64,000 bases of DNA from Trichomonas vaginalis G3. Taxonomy: Eukaryota > Parabasalia > Trichomonadida > Trichomonadidae. The first letter of the stretch is position 1, and each line of letters begins with the position of its first letter. The notes beneath the pieces were generated by a model. It was not told the origin of the DNA, did no database searches, and was given only the letters and a program-made list of their open reading frames with translations. This document shows, piece after piece, positions 20,288-30,159 of the stretch. The stretch is taken from positions 25,885,300 to 25,949,299 of the forward strand of contig NC_067204.1 of the NCBI RefSeq assembly GCF_026262505.1. Direction: 5' to 3'. Position numbers and translations under genes: made by a program.

Positions 20288-21522
20288 ATGTACAGAATAG
20301 ATGTTTCAGATTTTTATGACTTCCAAGCATTCAGAAATATGTGTCCATTTCGAGACTATAACAAAGCAGTCGAGAATTTGAAACGTTTAGTCATTTATGT
20401 CGACTCTGCCCCAGAATGTTATGTTATGAAAGAATGGGATGTTGTCTTTAACAAACCAAAGCAACAATAGTTTCAGAACAAGAATGTAGACAGAAACTTA
20501 AGAAAATAAAAGTCGTACAAGTTGGCATGAAGATGTTAGATGCTTGGGATATCTTATTGTCAAAGTTAGAAGATTTTTCAGTTCGGGTATAAAGTTCTAT
20601 ACACCTTCTCCAAACTTCTATTCTATCTTCACTGGATATAAATACGAACAAGTAGAATGGAAAGAAAATATTATAGAAGCTTGGTTAGACCATGTCAAAG
20701 AAATTATATGCAATGGAAACGAAAGAGTATGAGTATATCTTATGTTGGTTTGCAAACATCTTACAACATCCAAGTGCTAAAAATGAAACTGCTCTCATTA
20801 TAATTGGAAAACAAGGAACTGGTAAGAACACATTCTTTACAGATATTTTGTGCAAACTGTTAGAGGGCTATTCGAACCCGAATATGACAAACTTAGAAAA
20901 CATCTGCGGTAAATTTAACTCCTCAATAGAGAATATGAAACTTATAGTTTGCAATGAACTTCAAAGTATAGATACAACAAAAGTTTTGAACTCAGATGCT
21001 TTGAAGAGTCTTATAACAGACAAAGTTGGAGTTGTTGAAAGAAAGTATAAAGACCAAAGAGTTTGTGAAAATGTTGCAAACTTCATTATGGTTTCAAACA
21101 ATGCTGTTCCGATGAAGTTAGAAAGTTCTGACAGAAGATATGTAGTTGTCAGAACGTCAGATTCTCATATGCAAGATACAGAATATTTTGACGACTTAGC
21201 AGAAACTTTGACATCTGACTTTTACAACCACTTGTTCTCATATTTCATGACATTAGATATTTCTAAGTTCAATCCAAGACAAATTCCACATACCGAAGAG
21301 AGACAAACATTGTTAGAAGCAAACAAGAGTGTATATGAACTGTTCATAGATGAAACTGACTTTGTGTTTAGATGAAAGGTCATTGTACGATTCGTATAAA
21401 CAATATTGTCAAGAATATGGTTATATGACAGCTTCTAAACGAACATTCTTGGCAAATGTCAAAAGTCTTTTAGACGTACAGAATGGTGTATATACAAAGA
21501 AAATTTTTATGAGTAAATTTTA
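20288..21522 (+). pseudogene. superfamily 3 helicase, D5-like (copy 1B)
   Basis: This is the counterpart of 1,996-3,229. GKQGTGKNTFF (Walker A), LIVCNELQSID (Walker B-like), ANFIMVSNN and DRRYVVVRTSD lie in one long open stretch in the second half of the gene. By family it unwinds the linear element DNA for protein-primed replication. A/T palindromes flank it at about 20,262-20,282 and 21,520-21,538. It is broken, about three or four breaks. Confidence 0.8.
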
Positions 21523-21552
21523 AAAAAAATATTTTTTTATCCGATAGAAAAG

Positions 21553-21972
21553 ATGACAAAATTCATCTCAGTAAACAAGTACATGTCAGGACTTAAAGAA
21601 GAACTAGACCCATTCACATATTTGAATGTTTACTTCTACCATTTTGAAAAGTCTTCATTCAGCAAAGTTTGGAACATCGAACCAGTTAAGTTTGCTATTG
21701 TGACTAAAAATGGTGCGAAATTTGAAGACTTAGACATAGAAGGTTTGTTAGCAGTCAAAGAAAGTTTTGACAGAAGGTTCTCAAACCTTAAAGAAGGCAA
21801 AGCATACAAACTTGTTATACCTTATGAACCAAAGAAAGCAGACGACTATGAATATTATGAGTCTAAGATAGTTGAAGTTCAAGGTAAATTGGGTAAAAAG
21901 ATTTTAGAGTCTAAGCCAGTGTTTGCTCCTAAAGAGGAAGAGAACATTGACATTGACCCAGAAATGTTCTAA
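21553..21972 (+). CDS. conserved Maverick protein, 139 aa, unknown function (copy 1B)
   Basis: The whole frame starts MTKFISVNKYMSGLKEELD and ends in an acidic tail. The first gene of element 2 (39,338-39,811) has the same start pattern (TKFVTVNQLMDKL), a similar middle (KFNIKPIAFAF against VWNIEPVKFAIV) and a similar length, so it is a distant homologue. Conservation across lineages argues for a core role, perhaps in DNA binding or replication, but no motif proves it. It converges on the Lys-rich gene with a 16-bp gap. Confidence 0.7.
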   Translation: MTKFISVNKYMSGLKEELDPFTYLNVYFYHFEKSSFSKVWNIEPVKFAIVTKNGAKFEDLDIEGLLAVKESFDRRFSNLKEGKAYKLVIPYEPKKADDYEYYESKIVEVQGKLGKKILESKPVFAPKEEENIDIDPEMF

Positions 21973-21988
21973 AAATAAAATTTTATTT

Positions 21989-22340
21989 TTACATGTCAAA
22001 TTTCTTTTTCTCTGGAACTGGTTCAGGTTCTTTCTTCTCTTCTACTTTCTTCTCTTCTTCTACTTTCTTCTTCTTTTCTTTTCTTTCTTTCTTTTCTCTC
22101 TTCTTCTTTCTGGTGGAGTTATGTCAAATTTGGCGCAACCATATTTATGTAAAAGTTCTTTGTCCTTTAATAGCTCATCTATTCTGTTTTCTATTTCATC
22201 TTCAAGAACAGCGCATGTGTCTTCTTTGCATTCTAAGAACTTTGTTGGACTTCATCTTTCCAAGAGGCGTCATCTCTGTCAACAAGTCTGTCATTGACAA
22301 ATTTTAAGACTGCTCTGTAATGTTTTATGGTTCTTGTCAT
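21989..22340 (-). pseudogene. lysine/glutamate-rich small protein (copy 1B)
   Basis: This is the counterpart of the + strand gene at 1,199 in copy 1A: the same MTRTIKHYRAVLKFVND start, a helical domain, then a Lys/Glu-rich low-complexity tail. It is divergent from the ATPase gene (63-bp gap). It is broken, about two breaks, within or near the low-complexity region. The family is unknown. Confidence 0.5.
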
Positions 22341-22403
22341 ATTCCCAGAAAACAGAAACTTTAGAACAAATTCACCTTTCTTGTTTACACTATGTAAGAT
22401 TTT

Positions 22404-23385
22404 ATGGTCGACAGATGTTTTGCTGTCGAAAAGCTTGTCTCGAATATAGATAGCGAAATCCTAGACATTTTCTAAAAGATAAAAATTTTAATTTTTCTAA
22501 AAATATGTTAGAAAAAAAGTTTGCTGACATTGACAAGAAATTTGAGAATGTTTTAAACAAGAAACAAGAGGAAGTTAGAAAATGCTCAGATAAAAGCCTA
22601 TACATGACAAGTTCTTATTTGCTCAGAATGGTATAACAGGTCTAATTGCACCACCTGGGTCGGGTAAGACTTTCACTTATCTTAAAATGGCTGCACAACA
22701 ACAAGAACTAGATGAGAAGAACCCATTCTATGAGTTAGTTGTCATTTGTAGTACTTCTGGTCAATTTGACCAAACCGTCAATTCGTTCAAAGATATTATA
22801 AAGAAGTCTAAGTTAGTATGTATAAAGGATACTGAGTTGTTAGATTGGATAAAGAAGTACCAAAGAAAGAGTTTTGAAGTACAATGCTATAAAATGAGTA
22901 TATAAATTTCGAAGTTTAAAGACCCAAATGAGGAAATGCAGAGAATATTAGAGAAGAAACACTTCAGAAACAAACAGAAAGAGATAGAATACATTTCGAA
23001 GAAATTGCAATCTTACGATTGGAAGACTTACCCTCATAGATGTCTTCTTATCTTAGATGACTTTGCTTCTCATCCTTTGTTTAAAAGAACAGAGAACAAG
23101 ACATGTGTCGAATTCTTAAGAAACTTAGGCACTTTAACATCTCAGTTGTCATTTGTGTACAGACAGCAAAGAGTTTAAGTAAGGATGTTAAAAAATACTT
23201 ACTGACAATACTTTTCCCCGGATTGTCCGAAGACGATTTCATGGAACTTATGAAAGAGTCCATGCAGGTAAGTTTGACAGACATGAACTATGGGAGAAGT
23301 ACAAAGTCATACAAGACCCTCATACTTCTTTCAGAATTCATATCTACGCGAAACAAAGTTCAAATTGGTAAAAAGTCAAGCTTGA
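22404..23385 (+). pseudogene. A32/FtsK-HerA-like packaging ATPase (copy 1B)
   Basis: This is the counterpart of 162-1,137. Walker A APPGSGKT and Walker B CLLILDDFA are clear, and MVDRCFAVEKL marks the start. By family it packages DNA into the capsid. It is broken, about four or five breaks, more than the copy 1A version. Similarity to copy 1A continues to about 23,430 and is then lost. Confidence 0.8.
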
Positions 23386-23496
23386 AAATAAAGAGTTCAT
23401 TTACTCTGCTTGTTTGAAGTTGTCAAAATACTTTTGTTATTTTTTCTTTCAGTAGCGGTAAGTCTTCTTTGGGTAAGTATTGTACAACCTTTCATA

Positions 23497-24216
23497 TCAT
23501 AGTGTGTTTGAGGTAACGTATCTTGAACTATTTTGTTTCACATCTTCATTCGGTGTCATTGAAATCGGTAAGTTTTCGCGATAGAACCAATTTCTGTCAG
23601 ATTTGTAAATCTTAGCAAGGTCGTAAAAGCTTTTGTTGTTTCTTCTGACTAAATGCAACATAACCATATCTTTATCTTCTTCATTTTCCATCTCTTCAGT
23701 ATAATCATATACTTAGTTCTTTTCCTTTCCTTTTGTACCGAACGTGGTATTCTTTTCTGAATGTTTTTGTCTTTTGCTTCAATGACTTCATCTTTTGCTT
23801 GAAGTTCTTTTCCATCTCTTCACGTTCTTGTCTATGAATTTCGTCAAGAAGTCTGTAATATACCAACCATAACGAGGCGAAGCCCACATTGCAACAGCAT
23901 TTACAAGAAGTCTATGTACATACCAACCTCTCAAACATTTGGCAAATTTTTACGATTTTCATGAGTTTTAGGCGACCCCGAAAAAGTCGTCTCGCTGTGC
24001 TTCGCTCAAAAGTTCTTGTGTGCTTTGGTTTTTGAACCAATCGTCTGTATGTTTGGTATCTGGAGCAAAACATGCTGTCAAAATACTTTGCATTTGGTAC
24101 ATATCGTCTTTGACTGAACGAATGAGACGGAGTTGTTTGTTAAACTGAACCCACTCATATTCTTCATTTATGGCTTCATGAACGATAGCAGTTGTTGTGT
24201 TCTCTGTTGTTGACAT
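23497..24216 (-). pseudogene. KilA-N domain protein
   Basis: The reverse strand encodes MSTTENTTTAIVHEAINE..., then the KilA-N hallmark segment GWYVHRLLVNAVAMWASPRY followed by a helix ending DFLTKFIDKN, then a Lys-rich coil and a C-terminal part (NNKSFYDLAKIYKSDRNWFY) like that of other viral KilA-N/Bro proteins. KilA-N domains bind DNA and are frequent in large DNA viruses, phages and Trichomonas mobile DNA. It lies just after the packaging ATPase on the opposite strand. It is broken, about three breaks. The domain call rests on the WYVH...AMWASP pattern. Confidence 0.65.
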
Positions 24217-24309
24217 ATCTGTCTTTATATTCCGGATAAAAAAATAAATAAAAATAAAACTAACTTTATTTTTTCTATTTTGTATAAAAGATATGATTTC
24301 AGGGATTTT

Positions 24310-24343
24310 TTTTGACGAAGTGTCAAAGTTCACTTCGTCAAAA
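24310..24343. terminator. perfect 13-bp hairpin
   Basis: TTTTGACGAAGTG and CACTTCGTCAAAA form a 13-bp perfect stem with an 8-nt loop, with extra T and A runs outside. It lies upstream of the KilA-N gene and at the edge of the accessory block. It could be a transcript-end hairpin or a protein-binding palindrome. Confidence 0.5.
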
Positions 24344-24379
24344 ATAACAGTTATATAATGAAAAAGTGTCATTTTTTTC

Positions 24380-24691
24380 ATGTCCGAAGACTCGAAGGTG
24401 CAACACTTCCAAAATACCGACGAACTCAGAAAGAGCGCATGCAGTATCTTCTTGACACTTTTTTGAGTTCTCCAGGTACCACTTGGAAATGCTGAAGAAC
24501 TCCGACACAGAGAATTTGGAGAAATTGCACTCCAATACTACCTTGACAAACAAAGGGTAAACAAAGGGTAAAATAAGACTAAAAACTTAACGTTTAAAAG
24601 TGACATTTTTATGAGCTCCGAGTCACCGAGAAAACTTGGTCAGATGTTAGCAGCTTACTTCCCTGAGGAGGATGGAAGCGTACATACATAG
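24380..24691 (+). other. two short ORFs behind TCATTTTT-type leaders
   Basis: MSEDSKVQHFQNTDELRKSA... (24,380-24,466, 28 aa) follows GTGTCATTTTTTTC, and MSSESPRKLGQMLAAYFPEE... (24,611-24,691, 26 aa) follows GTGACATTTTT. Both are short, polar and start MS-S/E-E/S. They may be remnants of small accessory genes rather than working ones. The leader resembles the trichomonad initiator (TCA-Y-W) placed about 8-10 nt before the ATG. The rest of 24,467-24,836 has no convincing gene. Confidence 0.3.
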
Positions 24692-24837
24692 GTTGCAAAA
24701 ACAACGAACCTGGAATTGCGTACAAAATTCGCAATTACATGCCATGGAAGAGTAACGAAAGTTCCTACAAGAAACCAGCTCTAAACAACTCAGAAAAGAA
24801 AGAGTAAAAAGTTTAATTCGTAATTGTTTTATTTTTT

Positions 24838-25440
24838 TACTTGTAAGGGCAAGCTGCAAGTATGAAGTCGACTATCTCAGTCTTTGTTTTGACGAGCTGG
24901 ACGGCTCTTGCGAGTACGTCTGTTTTGCGGTCTCCAGCTGGTGTCTGACCTTCGTAATTGCGCATGTTCTTGAGAGCTCCAACTGTTAAATGGTTGTAGG
25001 ATGAAGAGTCTCTCAGACTGCTTGAGGTAGTCTTCACGGTCACGAACCGAATCTGTGGTACGAGTCGAATCGGTCGATTTGAGGAAGAGAGTGAGAGCTG
25101 TCTTCTTCATTGGGGTAGTAGCATACTCTTTGCGTAAGCGGTTCAGACCTTCCTCGAATCTTGGTCTCTCTTGATTGAGATTGGAATTGCTGGGGTGGAG
25201 CTGCTGGAACATCCAAGGGTTGGGGAAGTAAGGCATAGGCTGAGGAGGGTAGTTCGGGAAGCCTTGTGGTGGGTAGTAACCTTGAGGTGGAAATTGGTAG
25301 TAAATCGGAGGTACTTGCTGGAACTGAGGTGCAGGGGCTGGTGCTTTAGGTTCCTTTGGTTTGGGAATGGACTGGGTTGGTGGTCGTCGACATTCGTTTG
25401 TGTCCTGTGGGATGGAAAATATTTTTCTGTCGGAAAGAAA
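24838..25440 (-). pseudogene. proline/glutamine/tyrosine-rich protein
   Basis: The reverse strand shows a Pro-rich tract (PKEPKAPAPAPQFQQVPPIY, then repeated YPPQG, NYPPQP and YFPNP) followed by a charged helical part. Tyrosine-proline repeats of this kind suggest a disordered scaffold or assembly protein. GC content is clearly higher than in the core genes. It is broken, about one or two breaks, and the start is unclear because the upstream 240 bp is a repeat tract. No family is recognised. Confidence 0.4.
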
Positions 25441-25645
25441 AAACTTTTTCTGTCGGAAGGAAAAACTTTTTCTGTCGGAGGAAAACTTTTTCTGAAGTTC
25501 GACCAAAAAGTTCTCAATTTTCGAAAATTTGAATGGTTTACGGACGGACAACTGGAAGAGTTCTTCCTGTCGTCGGGAAAATTTTTTCCCTTTGTCCGGA
25601 AAATTTTTTCCAGTTGTCGGGAAAATATTTTCCTGTCGGATGGAA
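25405..25645. repeat. short repeats built from GTCGG, GGAAAA and TTTTTCC
   Basis: Three to four units of TTTTTCTGTCGGAAGGAAAAAC type lie at 25,425-25,495. Three or four of GTCGGGAAAATTTTTTCC type lie at 25,573-25,640. The second set is palindromic (GGAAAATTTTTTCC). A 70-bp non-repetitive middle separates them. The tract lies between the divergent Pro-rich gene and the 66-aa ORF, so it could be their control region. Confidence 0.7.
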
Positions 25646-25840
25646 GGACTCGAATACCAGAAAGGATTTGACGAGGCAATTTACCTTATAGAGATAAATG
25701 AAGTTGTTAAGCAGTACTTGCGCAGGGTAATGAAGCCCAAGGTCAAGTTCACCGCTATTTCTGGAAGGGCTGCCTTGAATCTCGAGACTTCGACTGGAAT
25801 TCCAATTCAAATACCAGAAAACACTCTTTCGACGACATAA
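25640..25840 (+). CDS. small ORF, 66 aa, in accessory block
   Basis: The whole frame is MEGLEYQKGFDEAIYLIEIN... ending ENTLSTT. It is amphipathic with a helical first half (EVVKQYLRRVMKPKVKF). GC-richer codon use fits the accessory block rather than the AT-rich core genes. No family is recognised. A longer upstream frame runs into the repeat tract and is not favoured. Confidence 0.45.
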   Translation: MEGLEYQKGFDEAIYLIEINEVVKQYLRRVMKPKVKFTAISGRAALNLETSTGIPIQIPENTLSTT

Positions 25841-26054
25841 AGGACGCCAAAAGAGAAACTCTTGTTAAGTTCTAAACAAACGTCCTTGGATAAAAATACC
25901 AAACAAGGAGAACCCCCTACCCCATATGAAATTGGCAATTCAGTCTCTCCTTCGCTTCTCGGGTCAACCATTCTACATAACCTGTGAAGGCGACATCCAA
26001 CCAGTTCAGTCAACCTTAACGTTTTGAGTAAAAACATTTTTTTTCATTTTTTGA
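25841..26054. other. gap without a convincing gene
   Basis: Some 214 bp of mixed composition. It ends in AAAAACATTTTTTTTCATTTTTTGA immediately before the next ATG, which looks like an initiator-type leader. Otherwise nothing is seen. Confidence 0.5.
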
Positions 26055-26216
26055 ATGAAGCAAGTTAAATTCGTCCCACACCAATCTCAATGGACCGATG
26101 AAGAGTTTCAAGCCATAGTTGAAGGCGTTGAGAACGATATAACGGCGAACTTGAAGGAGCTCAAACCACAATTGCAACCAAAATTGCAGAGTCAAGGAAC
26201 AGATAGCTCCACTTAA
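26055..26216 (+). CDS. small ORF, 53 aa, in accessory block
   Basis: MKQVKFVPHQSQWTDEEFQA... is a whole frame of 53 residues, helical and acidic in the middle (EGVENDITANLKELKPQL) with a Gln/Ser-rich end. The WTDEEFQAIVEGV segment recalls the first helix of a Myb/SANT-type domain (W-T-x-E-E), but one helix is too little for a call. It starts right after TTTCATTTTTTGA. Confidence 0.4.
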   Translation: MKQVKFVPHQSQWTDEEFQAIVEGVENDITANLKELKPQLQPKLQSQGTDSST

Positions 26217-26241
26217 AGCTACCAAAGTTACTCTTGACCTC

Positions 26242-26650
26242 ATGGATACTTACCGTTTAGATGTCAAGAGAGGAATAAGACAATTAAAATTAAAACTCTT
26301 AATACGAAGCTATACTCCAGAAGTTAGCAGAGATGAGAAGACTTTACCAGAGCTACTTACATGTAAGGGACTTACCTTCAAGCAGTCCGACCAAAATGAA
26401 TTTTCTGACATTGTCCCAATTTTGTCCGAAAGTCAGCTCAGATGTTTTTGAACTGCTCCCAACATATCCAGAATATGAACGTTTGCCTGAACTCTTCCGC
26501 AATCCTCAAAAAACGTTTTTTGGTTCTCATGTTCGAAACTTTTTATCGGAAGAGACAACAAACGTTCAGAAGAAGAACAAGATATTATTTTAAACTTGTT
26601 GTATGACATAACTGTCATAACAAGCTTTTTGAAGTAAAACCGCATTCTCA
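26242..26650 (+). pseudogene. remnant of a helical protein, unknown
   Basis: The frame from MDTYRLDVKRGIRQLKLKLL contains a basic helix and a segment PELLTCKGLTFKQSDQNEF. A further coding-like stretch (PTYPEYERLPELFRNPQKTF) follows to about 26,590. It is broken, about two breaks. No family is recognised. Confidence 0.35.
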
Positions 26651-26667
26651 AACCACTTCATTTTTCG

Positions 26668-27368
26668 ATGTCCGAACAAGCACCGAAGCCGACACAATAG
26701 CAGATGTCCTTTCAAGGTTGCCAGACAAGCGCCCAGTTCAAATTCAAATTGCCCAATTGAAAGCTCATCTGACAAACACCATTAAGACTCTCCAAAGTAG
26801 TCTTATGACAGAGATGACCAATCTCAAAGCCGATGTCCTCATGAACCAAGCTTCCAATGAGAAATGCCTGAACGATTTCACGGAAACCTTGCGCAATTTA
26901 CGAGAGAGAGAACCGAGACCTTGCCAGACTCATCTACCGTTTCTTCGAAGAGATAGACGCCATCTGGAAGGTACTCGGAAAGGACAGAACATGCAACACC
27001 GTACTTCGTGAGTACCAAATTGAAGAAGGAATTGTCGAGGAAGAAGAGGAAGAAGAGGAAGAAGAGGAAGAAGAGAAACACGAAGAATTCCTGAAGCCGC
27101 TACATGGGCAACCCTTGTTGCCGATGACGTTACGAAATTTCCCAACCCTACCCATACCAAATCCGCAACAAGGAGACAGGCAAGGTTCTTACCCCAGTCC
27201 TCAACAACTTGGGACACTTGAACCTTAACCTTCGGAATCGCGGTTCAATCTCCATGGGCAAGCTTGTCGCAATTCAATGGGTTCCAAAATCCAGACAAGA
27301 AGACGAGGGTCAGACACATTGACGGTGACAAGCTCAACAACCGTAAGGAGAACCTCGAGTGGTTCTAA
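26668..27368 (+). pseudogene. HNH (NUMOD-type) endonuclease-like remnant with helical and acidic N-terminal parts
   Basis: A helical segment (QIQIAQLKAHLTNTIKTLQS) and a run of about 13 Glu residues (27,028-27,075) precede a region with RNKETGKVLTPVLNNLGHL. This ends with the HNH_3-type hallmark HIDGDKLNNRKENLEWF at 27,313-27,365. Such combinations occur in phage and large-virus homing-type endonucleases, which nick or cut DNA. It is broken, about four or five breaks, so whether the N-terminal parts belong to the same gene is uncertain. GC-rich composition differs from the core. Confidence 0.5.
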
Positions 27369-27414
27369 GAGTAAAAATTTTATTTTAGGGGAAACCCCAA
27401 GTAAATTTAGGTGT

Positions 27415-27725
27415 TTATTTGGATAAGTATGTTAAATTAAGGGTAATTTGCAAAATTAGTTCCCGACCTTTGAATTGGCTCTTTTCGTTATCCCAGTTGC
27501 GTAGGAGGTCGTCCCAGAGGAGTTGGTAGAATTGCAATCCAAGGACGATTTGTCCTCCCAGGCATTGAGGATGTACTGCTCGTAGAGTTTCATGACCTCT
27601 GCTTGCACCAGACACCCTCTCCCTTGGAACGTAAGGCTTCTTCGAAGTGTCGAATGCGATTGGCTGCGTGACCATCCGAAATGACACTTTTTGTCCGTTT
27701 GGTCAATGTTTGTGTCTCGTGCCAT
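27415..27725 (-). pseudogene. remnant of a small helical protein
   Basis: The reverse strand starts MARDTN at 27,725. Coding-like peptides include MKLYEQYILNAWEDKSS and LGLQFYQLLWDDLLRNWDNE. It is broken, about two or three breaks. No family is recognised. A GTGTCATTTCGG initiator-like leader lies inside the region. Confidence 0.3.
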
Positions 27726-27857
27726 AGTCGAAGAAAATACAGACAAACAGGTTATATATGAGTTTGAGACAAGAATGGTGTAACTCGACCTGTCCGATTC
27801 AAAGACTCCGAGGGCGACCATGAAATTAAACGGAAATTAGCTAGGAAGGAATATAAA

Positions 27858-27950
27858 ATGGACTGGTTGCCACCACCTCCACCTCCACCACCTTTACCTG
27901 TTCCTCAAGTAAATAAGCCTTTCCCGTTCCCAAGAATTCCCACATTTTAA
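27858..27950 (+). CDS. proline-rich microORF, 30 aa
   Basis: MDWLPPPPPPPPLPVPQ starts a whole 30-residue frame that ends RIPTF. Its stop overlaps the stop of the convergent polymerase gene by 2 bp. Eight consecutive prolines after an aromatic residue resemble EVH1/SH3/profilin-type ligand motifs. Whether it is expressed is unknown; an ATG behind AATATAAA and the close packing support it weakly. Confidence 0.4.
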   Translation: MDWLPPPPPPPPLPVPQVNKPFPFPRIPTF

Positions 27951-30122
27951 TTCAAATTCGAATAAAAATTTTTTACTTCATGCAATGTTTTTATTTCTGT
28001 GCCGTCTTCAAGTATGCCCCAGTACTTACGCTTGGAGAGGACATGAACTTCGGAAAATACCTTATCTAGCTTAAAAAGCCCATCTTTTCACCGACCATTC
28101 CCATTTCAATGAGTTTGTTATAGCCTTCTTCGTTCGTCATGAGTGCGTCAATGTTCTCATAGTAAACCACAACTTTCGATTTGACTTCGGAGAAGAATTT
28201 TTGAGTTGTCAAGGACTGCTTTTGCGAACTGAGGGTAAGACCAATGTTCGACAATAGGTTTTAATGTGGTTACTAAGCCACTTTGACCTTGAGTGAATTC
28301 GTACTTCAAACAAAAGGAGAAAACCTTTCAACAAAGTTGTCGACCTTCTCATAATGTTTACTCTTCATCTCTTGAGGTTTCTTAATGGAATATCCCCATG
28401 TCGAATTCATAAGCAATTTGAGTGTCATTGCAAGTTTGGGGTTTGAAGCTTTCCTAATATCATACAGTTGTTGTATGACTTTTCCAACTGTATAGTTCCT
28501 TCCCGGGAACTCACCATCTTCGTTTGGAATTCCAGTCGGAATATATTGGACAAACCTCATGTATGCAGCGTTAAGGTCGACATAGTATATCTTTTCGTTG
28601 AGTCGAACTTGTCGCAACCAATTGGTCCAGTTTGTGGAAATTCAAGTGAGTCTCTTATCTTCTGAGAAACTTCTCCTGTTATCTCATAAACATCGTCGAA
28701 GCAACCTGTTTCATATAAAACCTTCTGACCTAACTCAGATGCTCTCCAATACAATTTGACGTCAATTGGATGTCTCAATGGAAGTTTGTTTATAGCATCT
28801 TGAAGTTCTTGCAACCTCATTGGAAGTTCTTCTGGTTCAGGTTGGTATCCGAACAATCCAACTCCTTTTGGAATTGTGTACTTCTTTTGTACTAGAACTT
28901 TGTCTGGAACAACTTTTGGTCTTGCTAACAGTGAAAAGTTTGTTTCGTCTTTTGGTACAAAAGTTTCTGTCAGCTTGTCATCTGGAATTGGTTCCAACAA
29001 ACCTTTCTCGAAAAGAATGTTTACAGCTCTGACAATGTTGCACTTGCCTTTTCCGAACAATGGGTTTGTAAGACTTTCGTTCAACATGAAGTGGTTGTGG
29101 ACAATTACAATCTTCAACCATGGTAAATTGAACTCAACAACATAGTCGTCATGTGAAGAACCTTTAGCTGTAGGTATGTTGACTCGGATATTGACATTTG
29201 CCAACGGTGCAATTTTTGCCAATTGACCTCTGAGAATGTACCTTGTCTTCACACATGACTCAAGATACTTCATCTTCTCTTCTGAAACAAGACCAGAGTT
29301 CCTGAGACATGTAAGAATACAAGGTTCATTGACAATTGTTTCAATTGAATTGTAAATTCCATACCTTGTCAAGTCAATGTCAGACTTATTTATGAACGGG
29401 AAGTATCCAGCATGTTGTCTGACTGCTTGAGGGTTAGGTTGGTACCATTCGAACTTGACACTTGCAATTCCTTCAATTGCATTCAAAATGTCTGAGTCGG
29501 AGTCAACCATTTGTTCTCTCTTTGTAGTCTTGAAAGCGTCAAGAAGTTTTGCAGCTGTTTGTTCATTGCCATTTGCATAGTAAATGTGACCATCCAAATC
29601 CGTTATGGTCAATCTGAGATTGTGTCCTTTCTTATTTCCGTCTTGAATTGCAGCAAGTACACCCATGAAGCCTTCTTTGTTCTTTCCTTCGTCAAAGTTT
29701 ACTGTAAAGGTTCGACCAGATGTAATTTGACTTCTAACTTCACGATACTTTTCATATGCATATCTTGTTCTTTCCATGGGAGCATGACCATCCTCTGCAC
29801 TACCTTTTTTCCTTCTCAAAGGATGCAATTGTTCGTCATGTTTCCAGTAGAATCTGGCAAAGCCGTCGTGTCCTTCAACTTGAGGTTCACTAACATCGAA
29901 AGGCATGTCCATAAGACGTTCTTCTTCTAACCTCTCTAGTCTGTTTGGATAATTGGCACGTGCTGTTTCCAAATCCATTTCGTAGGTCAGACCAGCCAGT
30001 TTGTCATAGACTTTTATGGGTCTTCCCTTCCTATATTTAAACTTCTTCGAAACTCTCCAACCATATCTTTGTAACTCTGCTTTTATTCTAGCAGACTTTC
30101 TATCCATTCTATATGGGGGCAT
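27947..30122 (-). pseudogene. protein-primed DNA polymerase B (family 1, copy 1B)
   Basis: By family this replicates linear element DNA from a protein primer. Motif A is YYVDLNAAYMRFVQY, motif B LKLLMNSTWGYSIKKP, and motif C lies in VVYYENIDALMTNEEG. The C-terminus carries WGILEDGTEIKTL, typical of Trichomonas Maverick polymerases. The first 520 residues (MPPYRMDRKSARIK...) read open, contain no obvious DxE exonuclease motif, and include a segment EPCILTCLRNSGLVSEEK seen in protist polymerase B N-termini. It is broken, about three or four breaks in the palm region. The A/T palindrome lies upstream (30,130-30,152). Confidence 0.8.
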
Positions 30123-30159
30123 TTTTATAAAAAATAAAAAAATATTTTTTTTCTTTACT

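Noticed and set aside
1-23430. The whole inverted arrangement as an assembly artefact
   Set aside because: The arms differ at many positions, in gene content and in repeat lengths, and each has its own terminal gene, so they are separate copies rather than one sequence assembled twice.
25405-25645. Possible CRISPR array
   Set aside because: Units are immediately adjacent and imperfect, without unique spacers, in a eukaryotic mobile element.
28820-29145. + strand frames opposite polymerase B
   Set aside because: Antisense shadows of a long open polymerase region; the same applies to 29,511-29,930.
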